Assembly (NCBI GenBank): GCA_027049035.1
Contig: JALTVI010000068.1
Coordinates: 62,001 to 126,000, forward strand
Direction: 5' to 3'
DNA length: 64,000 bases
Source: Sulfurovum sp.
Lineage (GTDB): Bacteria; Campylobacterota; Campylobacteria; Campylobacterales; Sulfurovaceae
The notes below the pieces were generated by a model, which ran no database searches, was not told where the DNA came from, and saw nothing but the letters and a program-made list of their open reading frames with translations. Positions 9,013 to 17,113 of the stretch are shown here, one piece after another. How positions within the stretch are numbered: position 1 is the first letter of the stretch; each line of letters opens with the position of its first letter. A program made the position numbers and the translations under genes.

Positions 9013-10227
9013 TTAGACAATCTCCTCTATGGGGAGCGTCCTCTCCTCTTTTGTCTCCAGGTCTTTGAGCCACACCGTACCGTTTGCCAACTCATCTTCA
9101 CCGATAAGCAGTGCAAAACGCGCATTGGCCTTGTCTGCCCCTTTCATATGGCTCTTGAAGCCTTTGGAGGTGTATTCGACAGTTACCTTTTTGCTCTTTC
9201 GTTTAGTGTTGGCAAGCATCAACACCTTTTCGACAGCTTCGGGAACCATCGCACCCATATAGTAGCCTTCCTTGGAGGAGTCTGGCATTTTTACCAGCTC
9301 CATAATGCGCTCTATGCCGATGGCAAAACCGACTGCGGGTGTGGGCTTTCCGTCAAGATACTCTACCAGCCTGTCGTAGCGCCCGCCGCCGGCAATGGCA
9401 GACTGTGCACCGATCTCGTTGCTGACAAATTCAAAGGCGGTTTTGTTATAGTAGTCTAGGCCACGGACGAGGTTGGTGTCTATCTCGTAAGCGATACCGG
9501 CATCATCGAGCAGTGCCGTGAGCTTCTTGAAGTCACTATCACAGGAGTCACAGAGGTTGTCGATGAGTTTGGGGGAGTTTGCAAGCAGACTCTGGCACTT
9601 TTCATTCTTGCAGTCAAGCACACGGATGGGGTTGGTGCCGATACGTCGGTTACAGTCCTCACAGAGCTCCTCTTTGATTTCGGTCAGGAAGCCTACGAGG
9701 TTTTCGCGGTAGGGAGGCATACACTCCGAACACCCAAGCGAGTTGAGCTTGAGATCGAAGCCGATATCGAGTTCGTCAAAGATCTGGGAAATCATCATAA
9801 TGAGCGTGAAGTCCTCATAGATCGAAGCCTCTCCGAAACTTTCGCATCCGAACTGGTGAAATTCACGCAGACGTCCCTTTTGCGGACGCTCGTAGCGGAA
9901 CATCGGTCCATAGTAATAGAACTTCTGCTTTACAGGCTGGCGGTCGAGCTTTGCGGAGATGAAGGCGCGTACCACGCCGGCAGTGCCCTCCGGACGCATA
10001 CAGACATCGTTGCCGCCCTTATCCTCGAACTGGTACATCTCCTTGCTGACGATGTCGGAGCTGTCGCCCACAGAACGTTTAAAGAGGGCTGTCTCTTCAA
10101 GGATTGGGGTTTCGATATATCCGTATCCATAGCGTTTTGCCACCTTGATGGCCGTGGTGACGATATGCACGAAGCGTCGGCTGTCCTCGAACATCAGGTC
10201 TTTCATACCGCGTAGAGGCTGTATCAT
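9013..10227 (-). CDS. hisS: Histidyl-tRNA synthetase
   Basis: Class II aminoacyl-tRNA synthetase charging tRNA-His. The protein begins IQPLRGMKD, the typical HisRS N-terminus. Motif 2 is in FRYERPQKGRLREFHQFG, the histidine-specific signature is GLDYYNKTAFEF, and GGGRYDRL and the motif 3 region AVGFAIGIERIM follow. The middle contains four paired cysteines (CSEC, CEDC, CKNEKC, CDSC) of the kind seen in many bacterial HisRS. Length is 404 residues. The ATG has GGAGACAAG directly before it. Confidence 0.95.
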   Translation of the reverse strand: MIQPLRGMKDLMFEDSRRFVHIVTTAIKVAKRYGYGYIETPILEETALFKRSVGDSSDIVSKEMYQFEDKGGNDVCMRPEGTAGVVRAFISAKLDRQPVKQKFYYYGPMFRYERPQKGRLREFHQFGCESFGEASIYEDFTLIMMISQIFDELDIGFDLKLNSLGCSECMPPYRENLVGFLTEIKEELCEDCNRRIGTNPIRVLDCKNEKCQSLLANSPKLIDNLCDSCDSDFKKLTALLDDAGIAYEIDTNLVRGLDYYNKTAFEFVSNEIGAQSAIAGGGRYDRLVEYLDGKPTPAVGFAIGIERIMELVKMPDSSKEGYYMGAMVPEAVEKVLMLANTKRKSKKVTVEYTSKGFKSHMKGADKANARFALLIGEDELANGTVWLKDLETKEERTLPIEEIV

Positions 10228-10257
10228 CTTGTCTCCTTGACTCTTCTGAAAACGCGA

Positions 10258-10833
10258 TTATACCTTTAAGTAGGTTAGTATGGCTTGATGGATGTTCTCG
10301 ACCGTGTCTGTAGCATCGACAAAAAGGTGGGGTATGCCAAGCTGTATGATACTCTGCTTCATATGTTCCTGGACCCTGAGCAGGTACGACAGACCACGCA
10401 GCTCTATGCCGTCAAGCTCCTTTTGGGAGGTGCGCTCCTGGAGGGTTTGCATATCGGTCAGGAAGAGGATGATACGGTCGGGAAAGTGGCCCTTGAGAGC
10501 AAAACGGTTGAGGCTGACAAGCTCGTCAAAGTCGAAATCACCGTTGGCCAGCGCATAGCCGATACCGGAGATGAATCCCCTGTCGGAGACCACCACTTTG
10601 TCACGGTTGGGTTCGATAACCTCTTCGTAGTGTTCTGCCCTGTCTGCCAGAAAGAGCAGCAGTTCGGCCCGCTTGGAGTGGAGGGTATCGCTTAGCAGAA
10701 TCTCGCGCGCTTTCTGTCCAAATGTTGTGCCTCCCGGTTCATGTGTGGTCACAATCTCCGGATGCGCCTTTTTGAGCAGCTCTATCTGCGTACTTTTTCC
10801 GCACGTGTCTATGCCTTCAAAGAGAACATACAT
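10258..10833 (-). CDS. tmk: Thymidylate kinase
   Basis: Phosphorylates dTMP to dTDP. The protein opens with the P-loop FEGIDTCGKST (about 5-15). DRGFISGIGYALANG holds the DRY/H-like nucleotide-binding segment, here DRG. Length 191 residues is normal for Tmk. The start codon overlaps the coaD stop by one base (TGATG), so the two are coupled. The P-loop has Cys where Ala/Gly is usual (GIDTCGKST). Confidence 0.92.
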   Translation of the reverse strand: MYVLFEGIDTCGKSTQIELLKKAHPEIVTTHEPGGTTFGQKAREILLSDTLHSKRAELLLFLADRAEHYEEVIEPNRDKVVVSDRGFISGIGYALANGDFDFDELVSLNRFALKGHFPDRIILFLTDMQTLQERTSQKELDGIELRGLSYLLRVQEHMKQSIIQLGIPHLFVDATDTVENIHQAILTYLKV

Positions 10834-11309
10834 CAGGCACGTATCTCCCGGATAATGCAGTGTACTTCGGGGGCTACAAGGTGATCTATCTTGCCGTCAT
10901 AGGCCAGGATGGCACGTACGACAGAAGAACTGACAAAAGCGTGGTTGAGGTTTGGCATCAGGTAGATGGTTTCAAGGTCAGGTTTGAGCGAAGCGTTGGC
11001 ATAGCCCATCTGCAGTTCGTACTCGAAATCGCTGACCGCACGCAGTCCCCGTACGACAATGTTGGCTTCAAGATCTTCGGCAAGGTCCACCAGCAGCTTG
11101 TCAAAACCTATTACCTCTATCTTTGGAAAGTCCCTGGTGGCTGCCTGTACCATCTGAATACGTTGTTCGAGGGTAAACATCGGTTTCTTGGCTTCTGATG
11201 CAGCAACGGCGACAATGATGCGGTCGAACATGTTGCATGCACGGGTGATGATGTCAAGGTGGCCGTTGGTGATGGGGTCGAAGGTGCCGGGGTATATTGC
11301 CGTTCTCAT
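10833..11309 (-). CDS. coaD: Phosphopantetheine adenylyltransferase
   Basis: Fourth step of CoA synthesis: ATP + 4'-phosphopantetheine gives dephospho-CoA. The 158-residue protein starts MRTAIYPGTFDPITNGH, with the (T/H)xGH nucleotidyltransferase motif, and carries NIVVRGLRAVSDFEYE and the second motif near FVSSSVVR. An upstream extension of 22 codons is low-complexity repeat DNA; the ATG at 11307-11309 with AGGAG seven bases upstream was therefore chosen. It is coupled to tmk downstream. The region before it contains heptamer repeats. Confidence 0.93.
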   Translation of the reverse strand: MRTAIYPGTFDPITNGHLDIITRACNMFDRIIVAVAASEAKKPMFTLEQRIQMVQAATRDFPKIEVIGFDKLLVDLAEDLEANIVVRGLRAVSDFEYELQMGYANASLKPDLETIYLMPNLNHAFVSSSVVRAILAYDGKIDHLVAPEVHCIIREIRA

Positions 11310-11330
11310 CGGATTTCTCCTATGAAAACG

Positions 11331-11393
11331 GGATTGAGGATTGAGGATTGAGGATTGAGGATTATTTGTATGCATTGCTCTGCAATGCTTTTA
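11331..11393 (+). repeat. Heptamer array (GGATTGA x4.7) joined to a GTATGC...GC-TTTTATT hairpin
   Basis: Perfect tandem heptamer GGATTGA from 11331 to 11363, then ATTTGTATGC and a 7-bp hairpin GCATTGC-TCT-GCAATGC (11372-11388) followed by TTTTATT. The hairpin plus T-run would terminate transcription on the plus strand, yet no plus-strand gene precedes it. The layout matches the elements at 11420-11484 (opposite strand) and 57841-57902. Confidence 0.7.
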
Positions 11394-11419
11394 TTCAAGG
11401 GGGTCATTTTGCTCTCTTT

Positions 11420-11484
11420 TGAATCAAAGCTTTTCGTGAGAAAAGCATACCACAACTCTTCACTCTTCACTCTTAATTCTTCTC
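11420..11484 (-). repeat. Heptamer tail plus hairpin terminator behind ubiX
   Basis: Read on the minus strand after the ubiX stop: TTAAGAGTGAAGAGTGAAGAGT, a heptamer-based run (unit GAGTGAA), then GGTATGC and a 7-bp hairpin GCTTTTC-TCAC-GAAAAGC (11429-11446) followed by TTTGATT. It probably ends the sufT-ubiX transcript. The sequence is almost the same as the element at 57841-57902, which has one extra heptamer. Confidence 0.7.
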
Positions 11485-11491
11485 TCAGGAG

Positions 11492-12013
11492 TTATTCCCA
11501 CCGGGTGTAGAGTTCGTTGGGGATGCCAAGTACGTCGTACCATTTGCCGATGAGGAATCTCTCCATATCCTCAAGCGTCTGTGTATTCGCATAGTAGCCA
11601 ATCACAGGCGGGGCGATGATGACACCGAGGGAGGTGAGTTTGTGCATGTTCTCCAGTGCGATGGCGGAGAAGGGCATCTCACGCGGGGCAAGGAGGAGTT
11701 TTTTCTGCTCTTTGAGTGCAACGGCAGCAACGCGGGTGGCGAGGTTGTCGCTGATGCCGCAGGCGATCTTTGCCAGTGTGTTCATGGAGCAGGGGATGAT
11801 GGCAGTGGCATCGACACCAAACGATCCACTGGAGATTGAAGCGGCGATATTGTCGCTTTTGTGCAGCGTGACATTTCTGTTTTCAAACTGCTCTACAGTC
11901 AGTGCATTGTCAGAGACGACCACGTGTGCGTCAATGTGTTCAGGCAGGTAGTCGACAAACTTTCTGCCAAGCTCCACGCCGCTGGCACCGGTGATCGCTA
12001 CGACAAGCTTCAT
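11492..12013 (-). CDS. ubiX: UbiX-family flavin prenyltransferase
   Basis: Makes prenylated FMN, the cofactor of UbiD-type decarboxylases. The 173 residues contain the N-terminal ITGASGVELG FMN-binding loop (7-16), a central CSMNTLAKIACGISDNL (SMxTxAxxAxGxxDNL pattern) and LLAPREMPFSAIALENM, the signature PREMPxSxxxLxNM segment. It is somewhat shorter than E. coli UbiX (189). It lies four bases after sufT and shares its promoter. Which decarboxylase it serves is not visible here. Confidence 0.9.
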   Translation of the reverse strand: MKLVVAITGASGVELGRKFVDYLPEHIDAHVVVSDNALTVEQFENRNVTLHKSDNIAASISSGSFGVDATAIIPCSMNTLAKIACGISDNLATRVAAVALKEQKKLLLAPREMPFSAIALENMHKLTSLGVIIAPPVIGYYANTQTLEDMERFLIGKWYDVLGIPNELYTRWE

Positions 12014-12017
12014 AATT

Positions 12018-12515
12018 TTAGAGCATTCCCATCGCCAGTTTGGCTTCGTCGCTCATCTTCTCCTGGCTCCATGGCGGATCGAAGACAAGCTCCACATCGA
12101 GACACTCAAGCCCCTCCATACGCTTCGGTATGGAGCGTACCAGATCGACGATCACTTCACTCATCGAACAGGTTGCCGATGTGAGTGTCATGACCACCTT
12201 GCAGCCGCTTAGCTTGCTTGTCGGGTTCTTCCAGCAGTCGATGTCGTAGATGAGACCGAGGTTGTAGATGTCCACAGGCAGTTCCGGGTCGTAGATGGTC
12301 TTGAGCTGTTCGATGACCTTCTCTTTCATCGCTTCATCCGCTTCGGCCCCGTCAGGCTTGAAGCAGCTATCCTCCACCTGATCGAAACGGCTCTCAACGC
12401 CGCCAACAGGGGCACTGTTCTCTTCTGCACCCTTGCCGAACTTGCGCTCCCACGCTTCCATCTCTTCGGCGTTGCTTGGGATGTCATCGAACTGAATATC
12501 GTTTGGGTCTCTCAT
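12018..12515 (-). CDS. sufT: SufT-like iron-sulfur assembly protein (MIP18/DUF59 family)
   Basis: 165 residues. The C-terminal 100 carry a MIP18/DUF59 domain, with DPELPVDIYNLGLIYDI, LTSATCSMSE (conserved Cys of TxxxCP-type motif, here TCSM) and VELVFDPPWSQEKMSDEAKLAMGM. The N-terminal 60 residues are acidic and variable. This family helps mature Fe-S proteins, and the nearby sufBCDE genes on the same strand support that role. The usual Pro after the motif Cys is Ser here. It has its own extended -10 promoter and is followed by ubiX after four bases. Confidence 0.85.
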   Translation of the reverse strand: MRDPNDIQFDDIPSNAEEMEAWERKFGKGAEENSAPVGGVESRFDQVEDSCFKPDGAEADEAMKEKVIEQLKTIYDPELPVDIYNLGLIYDIDCWKNPTSKLSGCKVVMTLTSATCSMSEVIVDLVRSIPKRMEGLECLDVELVFDPPWSQEKMSDEAKLAMGML

Positions 12516-12537
12516 AGATGATCCTTTGTTTGGATTT

Positions 12538-12546
12538 ATTTTATCA
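12538..12546 (-). promoter_or_regulatory. Extended -10 promoter of sufT-ubiX
   Basis: TGATAAAAT on the minus strand (extended -10 form TGnTAnAAT), 22 bases before the sufT ATG, with AAAGGATC as ribosome-binding site between them. It separates sufT-ubiX from the upstream suf genes. Confidence 0.5.
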
Positions 12547-12580
12547 AAATTTATTGATGTTATATAGCTTTGTTTCTCTT

Positions 12581-12671
12581 GTCATCCCGGACTTGATCCG
12601 GGATCTTAACGTTTGGATACTATATGTTCTTTGTTGCTTCAAGTAAAGATTCCTGCTTTCGCAGGAATGAC
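12581..12671. repeat. GTCAT-bounded double-hairpin repeat (REP/BIME-like)
   Basis: The element begins GTCAT and ends ATGAC. The left hairpin is ATCCCGGA-CTTGA-TCCGGGAT (12584-12604) and the right one ATTCCTGC-TTTC-GCAGGAAT (12649-12668). The outer ten bases of both ends are similar (GTCATCCCGG and GTCATTCCTG). The left hairpin and 14 bases beyond it recur at 47325-47360. A direct repeat GCTTCAAGTAAA (12636-12647 and 12688-12699) flanks the right hairpin. It lies between sufE and sufT. Confidence 0.75.
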
Positions 12672-12711
12672 GAGACTTTTAAGAGTCGCTTCAAGTAAAC
12701 TATGAAAAATG

Positions 12712-13131
12712 CTACCTGCTTTCCTTGCATTTTTGCGCATACCCATACACCTTCTTCAAAAACGCCTCCATACTCTGCTGTCTGACAGGGGAGAGGAGTT
12801 CGACAATGCCAAGATCCTGCAGTTTGGCAGGATCGAACGATAAAATTTCGTCAGGCGTACGGTTGGAGAAGATATCCAGCAGCAGGGTCATCATTCCTTT
12901 TGCCATCTCCGAGGTGCCTTCACCTCTTAAAACGAGCTTGCCGTCTTTGCATTCGCCTACCAGCCATGCATCCGAAGAGCACCCGTGTACGTAGGTATCA
13001 TCATTCTTCTCTTCAGGCGGCAGGGTAGTATGCTTTTTGCCAAGATCAAAGACATATTCGAGCTTGCTGTTGTCATCCGGAAAGAGGGCAAAGTCCTCTT
13101 TGTACTGTTTGAGTGTCTCTTCCATTGTCAT
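12712..13131 (-). CDS. sufE: SufE sulfur-transfer protein
   Basis: Accepts persulfide sulfur from the cysteine desulfurase SufS and passes it to the SufBCD scaffold. 139 residues; the active-site cysteine is in VHGCSSDAW (about residue 51), followed by the typical GTSEMAKGMMTLLLDIFSNRTPDEILSFD. ATG 13129-13131 has AAGGAG six bases before it. That ribosome-binding site directly abuts a GTAG repeat pair (13143-13213), which was probably inserted between sufD and sufE. No sufS is present in the window. Confidence 0.92.
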   Translation of the reverse strand: MTMEETLKQYKEDFALFPDDNSKLEYVFDLGKKHTTLPPEEKNDDTYVHGCSSDAWLVGECKDGKLVLRGEGTSEMAKGMMTLLLDIFSNRTPDEILSFDPAKLQDLGIVELLSPVRQQSMEAFLKKVYGYAQKCKESR

Positions 13132-13142
13132 ATGGTCTCCTT

Positions 13143-13213
13143 GTAGGGTGTTGTGTCCTCACAACACCGTTTATATTTTGGGGTGTTGGTGTTGTCGGGG
13201 GACAACACCCTAC
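13143..13213. repeat. GTAG-type REP pair (BIME)
   Basis: Two hairpins in mirror orientation. The first is GTAG plus GGTGTTGT-GTCCTC-ACAACACC (stem 13147-13168). The second is GGTGTTGT-CGGGGG-ACAACACC (13188-13209) ending in CTAC. The outer arms TTGTAGGGTGTTGT (13141-13154) and its exact complement (13202-13215) make a perfect 14-bp inverted repeat. A 5' GTAG followed by a palindrome is the signature of REP sequences moved by RAYT (Y1 IS200-like) transposases. No RAYT gene is in the window. Confidence 0.8.
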
Positions 13214-13267
13214 AAACTAAAAAGATTTAAGGTTGGTTTTAAGTATCAAATACAAAATTGCTACCTG

Positions 13268-14440
13268 CTACCTATAAAATGCCTCATCAAACGTCTGCTT
13301 GATAAGCTCCTGATGTCTGTGATCCTTGACCTGCTCTATGAGCGTGTTGGCAAAGGCGATGACGAGCATCTTGCGCGCTTCGACCTCACTGATACCGCGC
13401 GAACGCAGATAGAAAAGCTGTTTTGGGTCAAGCTGCCCGGTGGTCGAGCCGTGGCTTGCTTCCAGTTCGTCTATGTAGATCTCAAGCTGCGGCTTGGCGG
13501 CCATGTAGGCTCTCTCATCAAGTAAAATCGCTTTTGAGTTCTGGTGCGCCTTGGTGTACTTTGCCGAGTGCTCCACTTTGATGAGCGCATCGAAAATACC
13601 TCTGGAGTGACCGTCAAGAATGTTTTTTGCCTCCTGATGGGAGGTGGCATACTCACCCTTGTGGATGATCTTCGAAACCGTTCCGCGCTGCGCTTCGTTG
13701 TTGAGGTAGAGCAGGTGTCCTGCATCGATGTGCGCATAGCGGTCGAGTTCTGCTTTGATCAGCTGCAGTCCCATATCTTCACCCATATCGAAGCTCTTGA
13801 TGACGGCATTGGCACGCTGGTCGAGTTTGAAGCGGTGTGAAGCGACCATGGCATACCGGTTGTCATGCATATTCTGGTTCTTGAGCATTCGAAGCGTACT
13901 ATCAGGTGCAACGAAGATGTCATAGCCGTACAGCACCAGCGTGTCGCTGATATCTTCAGCGTGGAAGCTCTCAAAGAGAGTCGAGTGTCGGTTGGCCTGA
14001 TTGAGCAGCACGATACGGTAGTTGATCAGTGCGCCGCTTTGGGTGTAGCGGTGCTCTATCTCTACGTCTGCATCGCCGTCGAGGTCTATCTTGATCACAT
14101 GCGGGCTGAGCAGGTGTCCAAGGTAGTACAGCGGATCGAAATGCTCCATATCGATCGCCTGGCACTGCTCGTAGTAGATACGCATCCCTTTGGGCGCATG
14201 GGTAACCATACCGTCGGTGATGACGATCTTGTCAGACTCCTCTATGGGGTGTGGCACATAGGAGAGGGTGCGGTACGCTTTTTCGAAGAGTTTCTCTATC
14301 TGGAAGTAGCGGTACTCTTCGCTCTTCTTTGTCGGCAGACCGATAGCCGCAAAGCGTTCCAGTGCAGCCGCTTTTGGGTCAACCCCAAGCAGCGCGGCAG
14401 CTTCCTCTACGGTTTTTTGTTTGAGATCAAGCAGCTTCAT
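13268..14440 (-). CDS. sufD: SufD scaffold subunit
   Basis: SufBC2D assembles Fe-S clusters; SufD is the catalytically inactive SufB paralogue. 390 residues. The C-terminal beta-helix region has SHGSTTGQLDPKQLFYLRSRGISEVEARKMLVIAFAN, the shared SufB/SufD signature (with the conserved HxxxxxQLDxxQLFYLxxRGI pattern). Its ATG overlaps the sufC stop (ATGA). The residue usually important on the SufB/SufD interface, His in the AxHQxAKN-like stretch, is seen as ATSHQEAKNIL. Confidence 0.92.
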   Translation of the reverse strand: MKLLDLKQKTVEEAAALLGVDPKAAALERFAAIGLPTKKSEEYRYFQIEKLFEKAYRTLSYVPHPIEESDKIVITDGMVTHAPKGMRIYYEQCQAIDMEHFDPLYYLGHLLSPHVIKIDLDGDADVEIEHRYTQSGALINYRIVLLNQANRHSTLFESFHAEDISDTLVLYGYDIFVAPDSTLRMLKNQNMHDNRYAMVASHRFKLDQRANAVIKSFDMGEDMGLQLIKAELDRYAHIDAGHLLYLNNEAQRGTVSKIIHKGEYATSHQEAKNILDGHSRGIFDALIKVEHSAKYTKAHQNSKAILLDERAYMAAKPQLEIYIDELEASHGSTTGQLDPKQLFYLRSRGISEVEARKMLVIAFANTLIEQVKDHRHQELIKQTFDEAFYR

Positions 14441-15189
14441 GCCTCTTCCTCGATGCTCTCGTACCCTTCCTCTTCAAGCTGTGCAACCAGCTCAGGGCCG
14501 GCAGTTTTGATGATACGCCCGTCTTTGAGTACGTGAATGTAATCAGGCTTGATGTAGTCGAGAATACGGCTGTAGTGGGTGATAACGAGGAAGCTGCGCT
14601 TACCGTCTTTCATCATGTTGATCCCCTCGCTGACCGCACGCAGTGCATCGATGTCAAGTCCGGAGTCGATCTCATCGAGGATGATCACTTCAGGTTCGAG
14701 CATCAGCATCTGCAGAATTTCGTTACGCTTCTTCTCTCCGCCCGAGAAGCCTTCGTTGAGCGAACGGCTGATCATATCGGCTTTCATGCCAAGCATCTCG
14801 AGGTACTTCTTCATCTCGCGCAGGAACTCTGCGGCGTTGAGCTCCTCCTTGCCTTCGTGCTTGCGCTTGGCGTTGAGTGCGGTTCTCAAGAAGTAGGCAT
14901 TGTTGACACCCGGGATCTCCACAGGGTGCTGGAAGCTGAGGAAGATGCCCTCAAGCGCTCTCTCTTCAGGCTCCATCTCAAGAATGCTCTTGCCCTTGTA
15001 GAGGATGTCCCCTTCGGTTACCTCTACATCGTAGTGGCCTACAATGGTCTTGCTGAGGGTTGATTTACCCGCACCGTTCGGTCCCATAATGGCATGAACC
15101 TTGCCCGGCTCAAGCTCCAGGTTGAGTCCTTTGAGAATCTCCTTCTCTCCGATCTTTGCATGTACGTCTTTAATTTCCAGTGTTTTCAT
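14437..15189 (-). CDS. sufC: SufC ATPase
   Basis: ABC-type ATPase of the SUF scaffold. Walker A is GPNGAGKST (about 36-44), the Q-loop is in [13 protein letters not shown], the signature is [13 protein letters not shown] and Walker B is [16 protein letters not shown]. These SufC-specific variants ([19 protein letters not shown]) distinguish it from transporter ATPases. 250 residues. Both ends overlap neighbours by four bases (ATGA), so sufB-C-D are translationally coupled. Confidence 0.95.
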   Translation of the reverse strand: MKTLEIKDVHAKIGEKEILKGLNLELEPGKVHAIMGPNGAGKSTLSKTIVGHYDVEVTEGDILYKGKSILEMEPEERALEGIFLSFQHPVEIPGVNNAYFLRTALNAKRKHEGKEELNAAEFLREMKKYLEMLGMKADMISRSLNEGFSGGEKKRNEILQMLMLEPEVIILDEIDSGLDIDALRAVSEGINMMKDGKRSFLVITHYSRILDYIKPDYIHVLKDGRIIKTAGPELVAQLEEEGYESIEEEA

Positions 15190-16619
15190 CCTACGCTTCC
15201 TTCCAGTGTTAGTTCCAATAGTGCTTTCGCCTCAACGGCATACTCCATAGGGAGTTGTGAAAAGACCTCTTTACAGAAGCCGTGTACAATCATGCTTACC
15301 GCGCTCTCTTCGTCGATACCTCTCTGTCTGAGATAGAAGAGCTGCTCGTCGCTAATCTTGCTTGTGGTCGCTTCGTGTTCGACCTGCCCGTGAATATCCT
15401 TGCTCTCAAGGTAGGGGAAGGTGTGTGCCCCGCACTGGTCGCCAATGAGCAGTGAGTCACACTCGGAGTAGTTTCTCGCCCCGTGTGCGTTGGCACCAAT
15501 CTTGACCAGACCGCGGTAGGTGTTCTGCCCCTTCATTGCCGAGATACCCTTGGAAATGATCGTAGAGCTTGTGTTCTTTCCAAGGTGGATCATCTTCGTT
15601 CCGGTGTCCGCCTGCTGTGCCAGCGTGGTAACGGCAACTGAGTAGAACTCGCCTACGGAGTTGTCACCCTTGAGGATACAGCTTGGGTACTTCCATGTCA
15701 CCGCCGAACCGGTCTCCACCTGCGTCCAGCTGATCTTGGAGTTGTCACCCTCACAGATACCGCGCTTGGTAACGAAGTTGTAGATACCTCCCTTGCCGTT
15801 TTCATCGCCGGGGTACCAGTTCTGGATGGTGGAGTATTTGATCTCCGCATCCTTCATTGCAACCAGTTCGACAACGGCTGCATGCAGCTGGTTCTCGTCA
15901 CGTGTCGGAGCGGAACACCCTTCATTGTAGCTGACATAACTGCCCTCGTCGGCGACGATGAGCGTACGCTCGAACTGCCCGGTGTTGAGCGCGTTGATCC
16001 TGAAGTAGGTGCTCAGCTCCATAGGACAGCGCACCCCTTTTGGGATGTAGACGAATGTTCCGTCGGTAAAGACTGCGGAGTTGAGTGCTGCATAGAAGTT
16101 GTCGGTCATAGGGACGACGCTGAACATGTACTTCTTTACCAGCTCCGGATAGTCGCGGATCGCTTCGGAGATGGAGCAGAAGATGATGCCGTGCTTGTTG
16201 AGCTCTTCGGTGTAGGTTGTCTTGACCGAAACGGAGTCTACGACTGCATCGACGGCGACACCGGCAAGCTGTTTCTGCTCTTCAAGCGGAATACCGAGCT
16301 TCTTGTACGCCTCCAAAATCTTCGGGTCCACCTCGTCAAGGCTTTCGGGCCCCTTTTTGGGTGCGGCGAAGTAGGAGATGGACTGGTAGTCGATGGAGTC
16401 GTATGTCAGGTGCGCCCAGTGGGGCTCTTCCATCTTCTTCCACTTCTCGAACGCCTTGAGACGGAGTTCGAGCATCCACTCGGGTTCATCTTTCTTTTTG
16501 GATATGAATCGTATCGTATCTTCGTTGAGTCCGGGCGGTACCACATCGGTTTCGATATCTATCTCGAAACCGAGCGCATACTCACCCGAAACGGCTTTGT
16601 TGATCTCTTCTTGTGCCAT
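15186..16619 (-). CDS. sufB: SufB scaffold subunit
   Basis: Core scaffold on which the nascent Fe-S cluster forms. 477 residues. The protein starts with a charged helix and contains [47 protein letters not shown] (the [17 protein letters not shown] block), [13 protein letters not shown] (candidate catalytic Cys) and [21 protein letters not shown]. It heads the operon sufB-C-D-(REP pair)-E. AGGAAAACCC precedes the ATG. An extended -10 lies about 35 bases upstream. Confidence 0.95.
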   Translation of the reverse strand: MAQEEINKAVSGEYALGFEIDIETDVVPPGLNEDTIRFISKKKDEPEWMLELRLKAFEKWKKMEEPHWAHLTYDSIDYQSISYFAAPKKGPESLDEVDPKILEAYKKLGIPLEEQKQLAGVAVDAVVDSVSVKTTYTEELNKHGIIFCSISEAIRDYPELVKKYMFSVVPMTDNFYAALNSAVFTDGTFVYIPKGVRCPMELSTYFRINALNTGQFERTLIVADEGSYVSYNEGCSAPTRDENQLHAAVVELVAMKDAEIKYSTIQNWYPGDENGKGGIYNFVTKRGICEGDNSKISWTQVETGSAVTWKYPSCILKGDNSVGEFYSVAVTTLAQQADTGTKMIHLGKNTSSTIISKGISAMKGQNTYRGLVKIGANAHGARNYSECDSLLIGDQCGAHTFPYLESKDIHGQVEHEATTSKISDEQLFYLRQRGIDEESAVSMIVHGFCKEVFSQLPMEYAVEAKALLELTLEGSVG

Positions 16620-16651
16620 GGGTTTTCCTAATTCGGAGATATTTTGTATTA

Positions 16652-16660
16652 TTTATAGCA
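16652..16660 (-). promoter_or_regulatory. Extended -10 promoter of the suf operon
   Basis: TGCTATAAA on the minus strand, extended -10 form TGnTATAAA, 32 bases before the sufB start. No IscR/SufR-type operator is recognisable by eye. Confidence 0.45.
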
Positions 16661-16727
16661 TAAATTGGGTTAACGGTCAAGTGATATGGGTCAATTTTTT
16701 AAGATTTTGTAAAAGTAACAGTAGAAG

Positions 16728-16804
16728 TGGAGCGGGAGACGGGACTCGAACCCGCGACCCTCAGCTTGGAAGGCTGACGCTCTAGCCAACTGAGCTACTC
16801 CCGC
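16728..16804 (-). tRNA. tRNA-Gly (anticodon UCC)
   Basis: A 77-base cloverleaf. The acceptor stem GCGGGAG/CTCCCGC is perfect, the anticodon loop is CTTCCAA with anticodon TCC between TCAGC/GCTGA, and the T-arm is GCGGG-TTCGAGT-CCCGT. The 3' CCA is encoded. Confidence 0.97.
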
Positions 16805-16852
16805 ATGGAGTTTTCATCTTTCAATGAAGGCAAAATATTCTGTATAATTATA

Positions 16853-16938
16853 TGGTACCTCGGGCCGGAATCGAACCGGCACGGGCAAAGCCCATCAGAT
16901 TTTGAGTCTGACGTGTCTACCAGTTCCACCACCGAGGC
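16853..16938 (-). tRNA. tRNA-Leu (anticodon CAA)
   Basis: An 86-base class II tRNA. The acceptor is GCCTCGG/CCGAGGT, the anticodon stem-loop TCAGA-CTCAAAA-TCTGA gives CAA, a long variable arm (TGGGCTTTGCCCG region) is present, and the T-arm is GCCGG-TTCGATT-CCGGC. The 3' CCA is encoded. It lies 48 bases upstream of tRNA-Gly on the same strand, so the two may be co-transcribed. Confidence 0.96.
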
Positions 16939-17061
16939 AGCAGCATTTGTACAAATGCAGTCGAATTCTACTCCCAATGAACTTAAATACCGGTTTAAGA
17001 GAGGGAGTCACAGTAAAATATGGCAATTTGACCCGCTTTCAATCACTGCCTAAAGTTTATC

Positions 17062-17070
17062 TGATATAAT
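17062..17070 (+). promoter_or_regulatory. Extended -10 promoter of ftsK
   Basis: TGATATAAT (TGnTATAAT) 43 bases before the GTG start of ftsK; AGGA at 17103-17106 serves as ribosome-binding site. Confidence 0.55.
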
Positions 17071-17113
17071 AATCGCATTAATTAATATTAAAAGCTATAT
17101 TTCAGGACAGCGC

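Noticed and set aside
11331-11363. CRISPR-like array
   Set aside because: Units are 7 bases with no spacers; this is a short tandem repeat.
16728-16938. tRNA-Gly/tRNA-Leu as integration site of a mobile element
   Set aside because: No integrase or duplicated tRNA 3' end nearby; the flanks are core genes.
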